DNA of 17,802 nucleotides, taken from the NCBI RefSeq assembly GCF_902491705.1, contig NZ_CABUIW010000044.1, positions 1 through 17,802 on the forward strand. Reading direction: 5' to 3'. The notes below the pieces were generated by a model that had not been told where the DNA came from, did no database searches, and saw nothing but the letters and a program-made list of their open reading frames with translations. Both the position numbers and the translations under genes were made by a program. Every line of letters begins with the position of its first letter. Position 1 is the first letter of the stretch. The DNA comes from an uncultured Lactobacillus sp. (GTDB lineage Bacteria > Bacillota > Bacilli > Lactobacillales > Lactobacillaceae). Positions 1 through 7,772 of the stretch are shown here, piece by piece.

Positions 1-25
1 TGTCCTCTTTTTTGATACAAAAAAA

Positions 26-66
26 TCCTGTTAACAGCTTATCACAGAGATAAGTCATCAACAGGA
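26..66 (-). terminator. Hairpin, possible minus-strand terminator
   Basis: An outer stem TCCTGTT (26-32) with AACAGGA (60-66) encloses an inner stem CTTATC (38-43) with GATAAG (49-54). Read on the minus strand, the structure is followed by seven T (complement of A19-A25), as in an intrinsic terminator. On the + strand it is followed by A, so it does not end an upstream + gene. No minus-strand gene lies immediately upstream of it, so its target is unclear. The run of T at 8-13 may be the tail of a separate terminator that begins outside the window. Confidence 0.45.
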
Positions 67-135
67 AAAATTATAGAGCCGCTTTTTTTATGTCTATGAA
101 ATAAAAATTAGAATGAATGCGCTTAAAAAGAACAA

Positions 136-144
136 TGCTAAAAT
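136..144 (+). promoter_or_regulatory. Possible extended -10 promoter of the permease gene
   Basis: TGC followed by TAAAAT (139-144) is a good extended -10 element. No convincing -35 hexamer lies 16-18 bases upstream. Transcription from here would start near 151 and leave about 34 bases of leader containing the GAGG ribosome site at 174-177. Confidence 0.35.
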
Positions 145-184
145 GAGGGAGTAACAAGAGGAAGTAGAATGTAGAGGTTTTATT

Positions 185-1696
185 TTGGAAGACGAAAATT
201 CGCAAACGAAAAAAACAATAACCACTATGAGCCTTGTTTTGATGATCATTACAACGGTTTATGGTTTTGGTAATGTATCTGTTTCGTATCGGCAAATGAC
301 ATATGCCGGAATTATTTGGTTTATTTTAGCCGGAATTTGTTTCTTCTTTCCAGCTGGATTAATGATGGCGGAATATGGTTCTGCTTTTCATGATGCCAAA
401 GGTGGTATTTATTCTTGGTTAGCAGGCTCAATCGGTGAAAAATGGGCCTTTATTGGGACTTTTGTTTGGCTAGCTAACTGGGTACTATGGTTAGTTTCAA
501 GTGCTTCTAGGCTATGGATTTCGATTTCTGCGCTTGTTTTTGGTAAGGATACCACTCAGAGTTGGAATTTCTTTGGCTTGCATGGTACACAACTAATTGG
601 TGTTTTAGCCATTTTATTCATGATCGTATCCACCTATCTTTCTTCAAGAGGGATGACAGGGATTAAAATCATGTCATCTATTGGTGGCTGGTTTATGATT
701 GGAATGAACTTAGTATTTATTCTGTCTAGCTTAATAGTAATTATCATGAACCACGGTCAATTAGCTCAACCAATCACTGGCTGGCAAAGCTTTATTATTT
801 CACCTAACAAGGATTTCCAGACACCAATTACAATTATTTCATTTGTTGTTTATGCTGTCTTTGCATATGGTGGTATGGAAACTGTCGGTGGTGTTATCGA
901 TAGTATGAAGCATCCCGAAAAGGACTTCCCTAAAGGATTAATTATTGGTAGTTTATTTACCATAATTTCATATGTTTTGATGATTTTCATGACTGGGTTC
1001 TCAGTTAACTATCAAAAAGATATCGTTGAAGCAGGTGCCAACACTGGGAATATTACTTATGTTGTATATGGTACTTTAGGTAGAGCATTTGGACATGCGT
1101 TCAATCTTGATCCGCATACGAGCATCATGATTGGTGAAATTTTTACTAGAGCTATCGCATTATCTGGATTAATGGGAATGATGGGTGCATTCTTTGTTTT
1201 ACTGTACTCACCAGTTAAGTCATTTATTATGGGTTCTGACCCAAGACTGTGGCCTAAGGCTGCTACGAAGTTGAACAAGCATGGCATCCCTGCTAATGCA
1301 ATGTGGGCACAAACCATCTTTGTCTGCTTGCTAATTGCGGTTGTTTCCTTTGGTGGTAGTGCCGCAACCAGCTTTTATCAGATTTTGACAGATATGGGCA
1401 ATGTCGCAGCTACTGCACCATATATTTTCTTAATCGGTGCATTTCCATTTTTCCTTAAAAAAGATTACCCACGTAAATTTAGAGTATTTACAAATTATAA
1501 ATGGACTGTGGCTTTAGTTGTATTCGTAGAAATTATTGTCTGCACTGGAATTCTCTTTACGGTTTTGCAGCCAGTTCTTGAACACAGATATGCGACAGCA
1601 TTTTGGACAGGATTTGGTCCGATCTTCTTTGGCTTGGTAGCTTATATCTTTTATCGGACTTCTAAAAAGAAGCATGGATTAAAAGATTTAGATTAA
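185..1696 (+). CDS. yjeM: Amino-acid permease, YjeM-like (APC superfamily)
   Basis: A 503-residue integral membrane transporter with about 12 hydrophobic segments. I recognise it as a homologue of E. coli YjeM from shared stretches: the N-terminal MSL-VLMI segment, FGN near residue 30, MAEYGSA (61-67), GGIYSW (73-78), FAYGG-E-VGG in the central helix, and GNITYV. These belong to the glutamate/GABA-antiporter side of the APC superfamily. The substrate of YjeM is not established, so only amino-acid or amine transport at the cell membrane is inferred. The start is TTG at 185, chosen because GAGG (174-177) sits 7 bases upstream and no better start lies in frame nearby. The length is normal for the family (about 500). 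The gene is convergent with dapF and shares its terminator. A role in lysine uptake is possible from its location but nothing in the sequence shows it. Confidence 0.88.
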   Translation: MEDENSQTKKTITTMSLVLMIITTVYGFGNVSVSYRQMTYAGIIWFILAGICFFFPAGLMMAEYGSAFHDAKGGIYSWLAGSIGEKWAFIGTFVWLANWVLWLVSSASRLWISISALVFGKDTTQSWNFFGLHGTQLIGVLAILFMIVSTYLSSRGMTGIKIMSSIGGWFMIGMNLVFILSSLIVIIMNHGQLAQPITGWQSFIISPNKDFQTPITIISFVVYAVFAYGGMETVGGVIDSMKHPEKDFPKGLIIGSLFTIISYVLMIFMTGFSVNYQKDIVEAGANTGNITYVVYGTLGRAFGHAFNLDPHTSIMIGEIFTRAIALSGLMGMMGAFFVLLYSPVKSFIMGSDPRLWPKAATKLNKHGIPANAMWAQTIFVCLLIAVVSFGGSAATSFYQILTDMGNVAATAPYIFLIGAFPFFLKKDYPRKFRVFTNYKWTVALVVFVEIIVCTGILFTVLQPVLEHRYATAFWTGFGPIFFGLVAYIFYRTSKKKHGLKDLD

Positions 1697-1710
1697 AAAA
1701 GACAAAAAAT

Positions 1711-1734
1711 AAAAGCTTGCATTCGCAAGCTTTT
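1711..1734. terminator. Bidirectional intrinsic terminator between yjeM and dapF
   Basis: A perfect 10-bp stem, AAAAGCTTGC (1711-1720) with GCAAGCTTTT (1725-1734), has a four-base loop. On the + strand it runs into T1731-T1737. On the minus strand it is followed by TTTTATTTTTTG. It serves both convergent genes, and the dapF stop codon (1738-1740) abuts it. Confidence 0.9.
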
Positions 1735-1737
1735 TTT

Positions 1738-2742
1738 CTATGCCAAAGTGGTGATGTCATTAAATTTAGGTAAATTATCAACGAATTTTTCATAGGCATG
1801 TTGTTCATTAGTTTCTGAAACTTTGACATTTGAAAAGTTGGCATTTCGTAAATCAGCTTCAGAAATATCAATTTGATGAGTAAATGTCGCATTCCCAGTT
1901 AGTTCAATCCAATATTCATTATCATCATAGTGAACTTTTGTCTTAACCATGCCGCCAGGATTAAAGACGGAGATGTGTGAATTAATATCAACCTTGTCGG
2001 GATGCGTTAATAAAAGGGCTAATGAAGTAGCCGACATACCAGTACCACATGCATTGGTAAAGCCAACGCCACGCTCATATGTGCGAACGAATAACTTATT
2101 TTTGTCTAAGATTTGGGCGAAGTTAACATTTACGCCATCGGTGAAGTAAGGATTCTTACTGTTTAATCTCTTACCGACAATGCCTAAAATTGGGCCAGAA
2201 ATTTGTTCTTGGCTGACAAAACTAATTAGGTGAGGATTAGGCACGGCAATAGAAGTAAAACGCAAGCCTGGATAGAGTTCAGGGACAAAATTGTCGATTA
2301 GGCGGTCATGGCCCAAATTAGTGAAAGGCAAAGCTTCTTTGTTAAATCTAACTGGTGAAATTTCAACTGAATAAGCTGGTACGTCTTGAGCAAAATCGGC
2401 TTCTTTGTGAACGCGTAAGCTGGCATTCATGGTATCAACTAAGAAATGATCTTGATGATACTTTTCGCTTAAATAGCGGGCAACAGTTCTAAGACCATTA
2501 CCACACATTGAAGCTTCGCTACCGTCTTCGTTGATTACGCGCATTTGTGCTAAGGCATGTTCGCGAACAGGCTTATTAATTGCTAAAACGCCATCTGCAC
2601 CGTTTAAAATTCCAGTTTGAGAATTGGTGATTTTTTTAGTAAAAGTTCTCAATTCTTCGTCAGTTAATGGCTTGTCTAATTCAGTCTGATCCAAAATGAA
2701 GAAATGATTTTGAGAACCGTGAACTTTTAATAATTTAACCAT
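1738..2742 (-). CDS. dapF: Diaminopimelate epimerase
   Basis: DapF interconverts LL- and meso-diaminopimelate in the cytoplasm, giving the substrate of LysA. The two catalytic cysteines are visible: Cys80 in MCGNG and Cys232 in ACGTG, with the substrate-binding pair Glu223-Arg224 in YERG. The protein is 334 residues against a usual 270-285, with about 30 residues after the normal C-terminal strand. It is divergent at otherwise conserved places: HGSQNHF instead of HGxGNDF near residues 8-14, GVGFT instead of GxGET before Cys232, and LTGNA instead of MTGPA at 281-285. The start at 2742 is preceded by an AGGAAGGTG ribosome site. It lies 11 bases after the lysC stop and is surely in one operon with it. 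The call is firm because both cysteines and the pathway context agree. Confidence 0.93.
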   Translation of the reverse strand: MVKLLKVHGSQNHFFILDQTELDKPLTDEELRTFTKKITNSQTGILNGADGVLAINKPVREHALAQMRVINEDGSEASMCGNGLRTVARYLSEKYHQDHFLVDTMNASLRVHKEADFAQDVPAYSVEISPVRFNKEALPFTNLGHDRLIDNFVPELYPGLRFTSIAVPNPHLISFVSQEQISGPILGIVGKRLNSKNPYFTDGVNVNFAQILDKNKLFVRTYERGVGFTNACGTGMSATSLALLLTHPDKVDINSHISVFNPGGMVKTKVHYDDNEYWIELTGNATFTHQIDISEADLRNANFSNVKVSETNEQHAYEKFVDNLPKFNDITTLA

Positions 2743-2753
2743 GTTGCACCTTC

Positions 2754-4109
2754 CTAATTGAAAAATTCTTGATAAATGATTTTAACTGCTTCGTCAGCTT
2801 TTTCTTTCTTGGTACCGATCATCATTGAGATTTGGGATGCACCTTGATTGATCATTCGTGGAGAAATCCCTTGTTCATCTAAGGAATCCAAGATTTGACG
2901 ACTAACGCCATCAGTTTGCTTCATTCCTTCACCAACAACCATGATAATAGCATAGTCATCTATCCATTCTAGTTGATCTGGATTGATTGTAGCTTGGATT
3001 TCATTACAAATTTGATCGATTAATTGGTCATTCAAAAAGTCATTATTAAAAATAATTGTAATGTCGTCAATACCAGAAGGCATGTGTTCGTAAGGAACGT
3101 TGTGGTTGTACAAAATTTGCAAAATGCGGAGGGTAAAGCCGGCTTCTTTGTTTAACAAGTATTTATGTAAATATAAAGCAGAGAAGTGTTTTTGACTAGT
3201 TACGCCTGTAATAGTGTTATCTGGTGAAAAATTCTTTTCTGGCACGATCATGGTTCCTGGGTTTTCAGGTTCATGCGTGTTTTTAACATTAATTGGAATT
3301 TGACCTTGAATTGCTGGAATTAAAGCTTCATCGTGAAAAACAGAAAAGCCGGCATAAGACAATTCACGCATTTCACGGTAAGTCATCTTTTTGATAGATT
3401 CTGGGTGATCCACAATATTTGGATTGGCAGCGAAAATTCCGTTAACATCAGTAAAGTTTTCATATAAATCAGCATGGAAGCCGCGAGCTAAAATTGCTCC
3501 TGTAATATCGGAACCGCCACGTGAAAATGTAGCAATATGGCCGGATGGAGTGATACCGAAAAAGCCAGGGAAGATGATTCGTTCATCTTTAGCAATTTTT
3601 ACTTGATCCAGGTTTAAATAGCTTTCTGGATTAACTAGGGCATCATTAGGTTCACCTGTTACGATTAAGCCAGCTTCGGTTGGATCAAGAAATCTACTTT
3701 TTATATTCTTGTGTTGCAAAATAAGTGCAATTAAACGTGCATTAAGTCGCTCGCCATGTGCTTTAAATGCAGCCATTAAATAATCATCATTAGGATATTT
3801 TTTATCTGGCAAAGCTAATAAAATATTTTTAATTACTTGTAATTCTTGGTCACTTAAGCCAAAGTAATGACCAATTTCTTGATAGCGAGCAAAAATTTGT
3901 TCAACAATTTCAGTTGTGTTTTCTTTATTTAAAACTTCGTTTGCATATTTGATTAAAAGATCAGTTACTTTGATATCTGCACTGTCTCTTTTTCCGGGTG
4001 CAGAAACTACAACAACTTGTCTTTGTGGATCGCTCAAAATAATATTTAATGCTTGCTCTACACTAGAGCCGCTGGCTAAAGAACTGCCTCCAAATTTTAC
4101 GACTTTCAT
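2754..4109 (-). CDS. lysC: Aspartate kinase
   Basis: LysC phosphorylates aspartate to aspartyl-4-phosphate, the committed step to lysine, threonine and methionine. The amino-acid kinase domain carries KFGGSS (5-10), AHGERLNA (about 117-124) and FSRGGSDITG (195-204). The C-terminal part, from about residue 300, has the hydrophobic pattern of paired ACT domains, which in this family bind the feedback amino acid. At 451 residues it matches single-function enzymes such as B. subtilis YclM more than the alpha/beta-subunit type, which is about 405. The ATG at 4109 has AAGGAG seven bases upstream. The gene is divergent from lysA and read from its own promoter with a leader of about 65 bases, so it is not behind the lysine riboswitch. 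Which amino acid inhibits it cannot be read from the sequence. Confidence 0.95.
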   Translation of the reverse strand: MKVVKFGGSSLASGSSVEQALNIILSDPQRQVVVVSAPGKRDSADIKVTDLLIKYANEVLNKENTTEIVEQIFARYQEIGHYFGLSDQELQVIKNILLALPDKKYPNDDYLMAAFKAHGERLNARLIALILQHKNIKSRFLDPTEAGLIVTGEPNDALVNPESYLNLDQVKIAKDERIIFPGFFGITPSGHIATFSRGGSDITGAILARGFHADLYENFTDVNGIFAANPNIVDHPESIKKMTYREMRELSYAGFSVFHDEALIPAIQGQIPINVKNTHEPENPGTMIVPEKNFSPDNTITGVTSQKHFSALYLHKYLLNKEAGFTLRILQILYNHNVPYEHMPSGIDDITIIFNNDFLNDQLIDQICNEIQATINPDQLEWIDDYAIIMVVGEGMKQTDGVSRQILDSLDEQGISPRMINQGASQISMMIGTKKEKADEAVKIIYQEFFN

Positions 4110-4181
4110 AACATAACTCCTTAGTGACGATTTTCAGAAATCATTAATCTGAAATAATAAAGTTAAACTAAATTCAGTTGA

Positions 4182-4209
4182 ATTTTAACATTATTTTTTA
4201 ATCATGCAA
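4182..4209 (-). promoter_or_regulatory. Promoter of lysC-dapF
   Basis: On the minus strand, TTGCAT (complement of 4204-4209) is separated by 16 bases from TAAAAT (complement of 4182-4187), with TGT just before the -10 as an extended element. The predicted transcript start is near 4175. The leader of about 65 bases is too short for a lysine riboswitch, and I see no terminator in it. Confidence 0.6.
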
Positions 4210-4280
4210 CTAAATGGCGATAATATCAAGTATTAAAATTTTGCAAATATAATTTAAATTAAATTTTTATAATAAAACTG

Positions 4281-4309
4281 TTGACTAAATTTTCATAAAA
4301 CTGTAGACT
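4281..4309 (+). promoter_or_regulatory. Promoter of the lysA-asd operon
   Basis: TTGACT (4281-4286) and TAGACT (4304-4309) are separated by exactly 17 bases. Transcription would begin near 4316, right at the 5' side of the lysine riboswitch, which supports the assignment. The surrounding 4140-4300 is very AT-rich and lies between this promoter and the divergent lysC promoter. I see no obvious operator there. Confidence 0.75.
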
Positions 4310-4315
4310 ACAGTT

Positions 4316-4495
4316 AAATCATAGAGGTGCAGCTGACAAGAGTAGCAATTATGAGTTAGGCACAATGAAGATTAATTGTGAAAGGGGAAGTTGCCGAAGC
4401 TTAAATCATGCCAAAGAATTAAGCTGGGTCGCAGTTTAATAAATTGCGGACTGTCGCGAAAAACTCGCGGAGCGCTATCGACCATTAGATTAAGC
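4316..4495 (+). promoter_or_regulatory. Lysine riboswitch (L-box)
   Basis: The leader carries the conserved blocks of the L-box in the right order: AGAGGTGC (4323-4330), the AAGAGTA loop motif (about 4338-4344), AAGGGGAAG (4382-4390), GCCGAAGC (4393-4400), GCTGGGTCGCAG (4423-4434), and the final arm CGCGA (4455-4459) with TCGCG (4465-4469) running into GGAG-GCTATC (4469-4479). P1 can form between TCATAG (4319-4324) and CTATCGA (4475-4481) with one bulged C. In this family bound lysine stabilises P1 and lets the downstream terminator form. Here the target is the seven-gene operon lysA to asd. This orientation and position leave little doubt. Confidence 0.95.
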
Positions 4496-4502
4496 AAAAA
4501 CT

Positions 4503-4540
4503 AATCCATTGTTTGTTTGGCGCAGACAATGGATTTTTTG
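4503..4540 (+). terminator. Riboswitch-controlled intrinsic terminator
   Basis: AATCCATTGT (4503-4512) pairs with ACAATGGATT (4526-4535) and is followed by six T (4534-4539). The 5' arm overlaps bases that could instead pair upstream: ATTAG (4484-4488) with CTAAT (4501-4505), or GATTA (4488-4492) with TAATC (4502-4506). That would make a short antiterminator when lysine is scarce. The hairpin ends about 37 bases before the lysA start, the normal place for an L-box expression platform. Confidence 0.9.
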
Positions 4541-4576
4541 ATTAGCGTTTCGGCAAAATAAGAATGGAGACGAAAC

Positions 4577-5887
4577 ATGAATCCTCAAATTTTAGCAAAT
4601 CAAATCAATGAAAAAGGACATTTAACTATTGGCGGTGTTGATACAGTAGATTTAGCCGCAAAATATGGCACACCACTAGTAGTTTATGATGTTGAACAGA
4701 TTCGCAATCAAATTAGAGCTTTTAAGAAAGTATTTGAAGAAGAACAAGTTAATTACGCAGTTAGTTATGCTAGCAAAGCTTTTGCATGTATTGCGATGTA
4801 TCAGGTAGCTAATGAAGAGGGAGCCTACACTGATGTTGTTTCAGCAGGAGAGCTTTATACCGCGTTGAAGGCAAACTTTCCTACAGAACGTATTAGTTTT
4901 CATGGCAATAATAAATCACTTTTTGAACTTGAAATGGCTGTGAAAAATCATGTAGGCAAAATTATTATTGATAATTTCCATGAAATTAAATTATTGGACC
5001 AGGTTTTGCGCGAGCAAGATGCCAAGATCAATGTAATGTTAAGAATTACGCCAGGTATCTCAGCTCATACGCATGAATATGATCAAACAGGCCAAGTTGA
5101 TAGTAAATTTGGTTTTGATCTTGAATCAGGACAAGCCGATTTAGCCTTAGAGCAAGTTTTAGCTAATTCAAGAATGAATATGGTAGGAATTCATGCTCAT
5201 ATTGGTTCACAGATCTTTGAATTAAATGGCTTTGAAATGGCTGCTAAAAAGTTGATGGAAGTTGCCGAAAATTGGCGCAGTCAATACGGTTATACAGCTA
5301 AAGTAATCAATGTAGGTGGCGGATTTGGTATTAAATATACCGCCGAAGATAATCCACTAAAGCCTGAAGAATTTGTTCAAGCTATTGTAAAAACAATTAA
5401 GCAAGAGGCAAAAGAAGCTTCTTATCCAATTCCTGAAATTGATATTGAACCAGGACGTTCAATCGTTGGACCAGCTGGATATAACCTATATACCACAGGC
5501 AGTCGCAAAGTAATTCCTGGTCACCGCGCTTATGTTACTGTTGACGGCGGAATGGGCGATAACATTCGTCCAGCATTATATGATGCAAAATATGAAACGG
5601 TTTTGGCCACTGATCCTAATGCACCACTTACCGAACATGTCAGAATTGCTGGTAAGTACTGCGAAAGCGGTGATATCTTAGCAGAAAATCAAGCACTTCC
5701 AGAAACCAAGCCAGGTTCACTTTTAGCAATGCTTGATACTGGAGCATATGGCTATTCGATGGCTTCAAACTATAACCGTAATCCTCGCCCAGCAGTTATC
5801 TTTACAGAAAATGGCAAAGCAAAACTAGTTATTAAGAGAGAAAGCTTAGAAGATTTAGTTCACTTAGATCAATCATATGAAGATTAA
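4577..5887 (+). CDS. lysA: Diaminopimelate decarboxylase
   Basis: LysA removes the D-centre carboxyl of meso-diaminopimelate to give L-lysine, using pyridoxal phosphate. Signature elements of the alanine-racemase-type decarboxylases are present: the PLP lysine Lys67 in YASKAF, HIGSQ (208-212), the phosphate-binding GGGFG (247-251), EPGRS (291-295), and CESGD (362-366) whose cysteine and aspartate reach the active site across the dimer, then GAYGYSMASNYN (389-400). The length of 436 is normal. The start at 4577 has TGGAGA at 4565-4570. It is the first gene after the lysine riboswitch, so the last enzyme of the pathway is the first translated, and 17 bases separate it from dapH. Confidence 0.97.
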   Translation: MNPQILANQINEKGHLTIGGVDTVDLAAKYGTPLVVYDVEQIRNQIRAFKKVFEEEQVNYAVSYASKAFACIAMYQVANEEGAYTDVVSAGELYTALKANFPTERISFHGNNKSLFELEMAVKNHVGKIIIDNFHEIKLLDQVLREQDAKINVMLRITPGISAHTHEYDQTGQVDSKFGFDLESGQADLALEQVLANSRMNMVGIHAHIGSQIFELNGFEMAAKKLMEVAENWRSQYGYTAKVINVGGGFGIKYTAEDNPLKPEEFVQAIVKTIKQEAKEASYPIPEIDIEPGRSIVGPAGYNLYTTGSRKVIPGHRAYVTVDGGMGDNIRPALYDAKYETVLATDPNAPLTEHVRIAGKYCESGDILAENQALPETKPGSLLAMLDTGAYGYSMASNYNRNPRPAVIFTENGKAKLVIKRESLEDLVHLDQSYED

Positions 5888-5904
5888 TATAGGAAGGTAA
5901 AATC

Positions 5905-6615
5905 ATGGCAGAATTAGATGCAAAAAGCATTATTGAATACATTGGCAATGCACCAAAGAAAACACCAGTCAAAGTTTTTATTAAAGGAAAAATTGATCAA
6001 CTTGATTTTCCAAAAGAAATTGAGAATTTTACTGAAAATAGCTTTGGCGTAATTTTTGGTGATTGGAAAGATGTTGAACCATTCCTAAAAGAAAATAAGG
6101 ATTTGATTACTGATTATCGTATTGAAAATGATGCCAGAAATTCAGCAGTTCCACTACTTGATTTAAAGAAGTTTGATGCTCGAATTGAACCAGGTGCAAT
6201 TATTCGTGACCGAGTAGCTATTGGTAAGAACGCAGTGATCATGATGGGCGCAATTATCAATATTGGTGCTGAAATTGGTGATGACACAATGATTGATATG
6301 GGTGTTGTCTTAGGTGGACGTGCAATTGTTGGTAAGCATTGTCATATTGGTGCCGGTAGTGTCTTAGCCGGCGTTATTGAGCCAGCTTCAGCTAAACCTG
6401 TTGTAATTGAAGATAACGTTGTAATGGGAGCTAATGCGGTAGTAATTGAAGGTGTTCACGTTGGTGAAGGTGCTGTAATTGCCGCTGGTGCCGTAGTTAC
6501 TAAGGATGTTGCACCACACACAATGGTTGCCGGTGTTCCTGCTAGAGTAATTAAAAAAGTTGACGAAAAGACCGAAAGCAAGACAGGTCTTGAGGATGAT
6601 CTAAGAAAGATTTAA
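5905..6615 (+). CDS. dapH: Tetrahydrodipicolinate N-acetyltransferase
   Basis: This enzyme acetylates 2,3,4,5-tetrahydrodipicolinate with acetyl-CoA and opens the N-acetyl branch of the DAP pathway. After a mixed N-terminal domain (residues 1-90), residues 90-215 show the hexapeptide-repeat pattern of a left-handed beta-helix: recurring I-G-x-N/D, for example AIGKNAVI, EIGDDTMI, IVGKHCHIGAGS and VHVGEGAVIAAGAVVTKDV. The length of 236 fits the acetyl-type DapH (B. subtilis YkuQ) rather than the longer succinyl-type DapD. The adjacent ykuR-like deacetylase confirms the acetyl route. AGGAAGG lies just upstream of the ATG at 5905. It is often labelled dapD in lactobacilli. Confidence 0.95.
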   Translation: MAELDAKSIIEYIGNAPKKTPVKVFIKGKIDQLDFPKEIENFTENSFGVIFGDWKDVEPFLKENKDLITDYRIENDARNSAVPLLDLKKFDARIEPGAIIRDRVAIGKNAVIMMGAIINIGAEIGDDTMIDMGVVLGGRAIVGKHCHIGAGSVLAGVIEPASAKPVVIEDNVVMGANAVVIEGVHVGEGAVIAAGAVVTKDVAPHTMVAGVPARVIKKVDEKTESKTGLEDDLRKI

Positions 6616-6616
6616 A

Positions 6617-7771
6617 ATGGCAGTTTTAACTGAAGAAGAATTAATTAAGGTAAGAAGACATTTGCATGAAATTCCTGAACTTGCACTGCAGGAAAAAGAA
6701 ACACATGCGTATTTGCTAGAAGTAATTCGAAATTTTAAGCAAGATTATTTAACAATTAAAGTTCCAGAAGATTTACCTACTGCAATATTAGTTTTAGTTA
6801 AAGGTACAGATCCTAAAAGAACGATTGGCTATCGAACTGATATCGATGCTTTACCGGTCACCGAAAAGACTAATTTACCATTTGCTTCAAAAAATGAAGG
6901 CGTGATGCATGCTTGTGGTCATGATATTCACATGAGCGTAGCGTTGGGATTACTTAGTTATTTTAGTGAAAATCAACCTAAAGATAATTTGCTTTTCTTC
7001 TTTCAACCAGCTGAAGAAAGCGAAAGCGGTGGCAAGCAAGCTTTTGAAAAAGGCGTCTTTGAAGGTAAATTTAAACCAGATGAGTTTTATGGTTTGCATG
7101 ATAATCCAGCATTGCCAGCTGGCAGCATCGGCTGCAGAATGGGAACCTTGTTTGCTGGAACAACGGAGATCAACATTGATCTTTATGGAAAAGGCGGTCA
7201 TGCAGCTTTTCCTCAAAATGCAAATGACACGGTTGTTGCCGCAGCCAATTTAATTATGCAAATTCAAACAATTATTTCACGCAGTATTGACCCAATTCAA
7301 AGTGGAGTAATTACATTAGGCAAAGTTGAAGCTGGCACAATCAGAAACGTGATTGCTGGTCACACTAGAATTGAAGGAACTCTACGTGGTTTAACGCAAG
7401 AGATGATCTTACATATTGATAAAAGATTGCAGGACCTCTGTGAAGGGATTGCTCGCAGCTACAATATGGAAGTTAAATTGGATTTGAATCAAGGTGGCTA
7501 TTGGCCAGTTGAAAACGATCCAAAATTAACTGAAAACTTCATCTCTTATATGAAGCAAAATAAAGATGTTGATTATATTGAAACTGAGCCTAAGATGACA
7601 GGAGAAGACTTCGGCTTCTTACTAGCAAAGTTTCCAGGGACTATGTTTTGGTTAGGTGTAGGTGATCCTGATTCAGAACTTCATTCAGCAACGCTCAATC
7701 CGGATGAAAAAAGTATTCAACGTGGTGTTGATGCAATTAAAGGATTTTTAATTAATAGAATGGGGAAATAA
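6617..7771 (+). CDS. ykuR: N-acetyldiaminopimelate deacetylase (M20 peptidase family)
   Basis: The enzyme hydrolyses N-acetyl-LL-diaminopimelate to LL-diaminopimelate and acetate. It is an M20 amidohydrolase of 384 residues with the metal-site pattern HACGHD (98-103, ligands Cys100 and His102), QPAEES (130-135, base Glu133 and ligand Glu134), His161 in GLHD, and a C-terminal LHS (His356). Residues 180-290 look like the small dimerisation domain. The M20 family also contains hippurate and auxin-conjugate hydrolases, so the specific substrate is inferred from similarity to B. subtilis YkuR and from its place right after dapH. One base separates it from the dapH stop and two-base spacing leads to dapA. 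Its own ribosome site is weak, so translational coupling to dapH is likely. Confidence 0.92.
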   Translation: MAVLTEEELIKVRRHLHEIPELALQEKETHAYLLEVIRNFKQDYLTIKVPEDLPTAILVLVKGTDPKRTIGYRTDIDALPVTEKTNLPFASKNEGVMHACGHDIHMSVALGLLSYFSENQPKDNLLFFFQPAEESESGGKQAFEKGVFEGKFKPDEFYGLHDNPALPAGSIGCRMGTLFAGTTEINIDLYGKGGHAAFPQNANDTVVAAANLIMQIQTIISRSIDPIQSGVITLGKVEAGTIRNVIAGHTRIEGTLRGLTQEMILHIDKRLQDLCEGIARSYNMEVKLDLNQGGYWPVENDPKLTENFISYMKQNKDVDYIETEPKMTGEDFGFLLAKFPGTMFWLGVGDPDSELHSATLNPDEKSIQRGVDAIKGFLINRMGK

Positions 7772-7772
7772 A

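Noticed and set aside
26..60. TTATCACAGA-like bases and the CTGTTAACAG palindrome as DnaA boxes or an origin
   Set aside because: The match to the DnaA box consensus TTATNCACA is broken, there is no box cluster and no dnaA/dnaN neighbour. A hairpin explains the symmetry.
1057..1317. Minus-strand open frame inside the permease gene
   Set aside because: It lies wholly within yjeM, has no ribosome site and encodes nothing recognisable.
6966..7253. 95-residue + strand open frame inside the deacetylase gene
   Set aside because: It is out-of-frame overlap with a conserved M20 enzyme and has no independent start signal.
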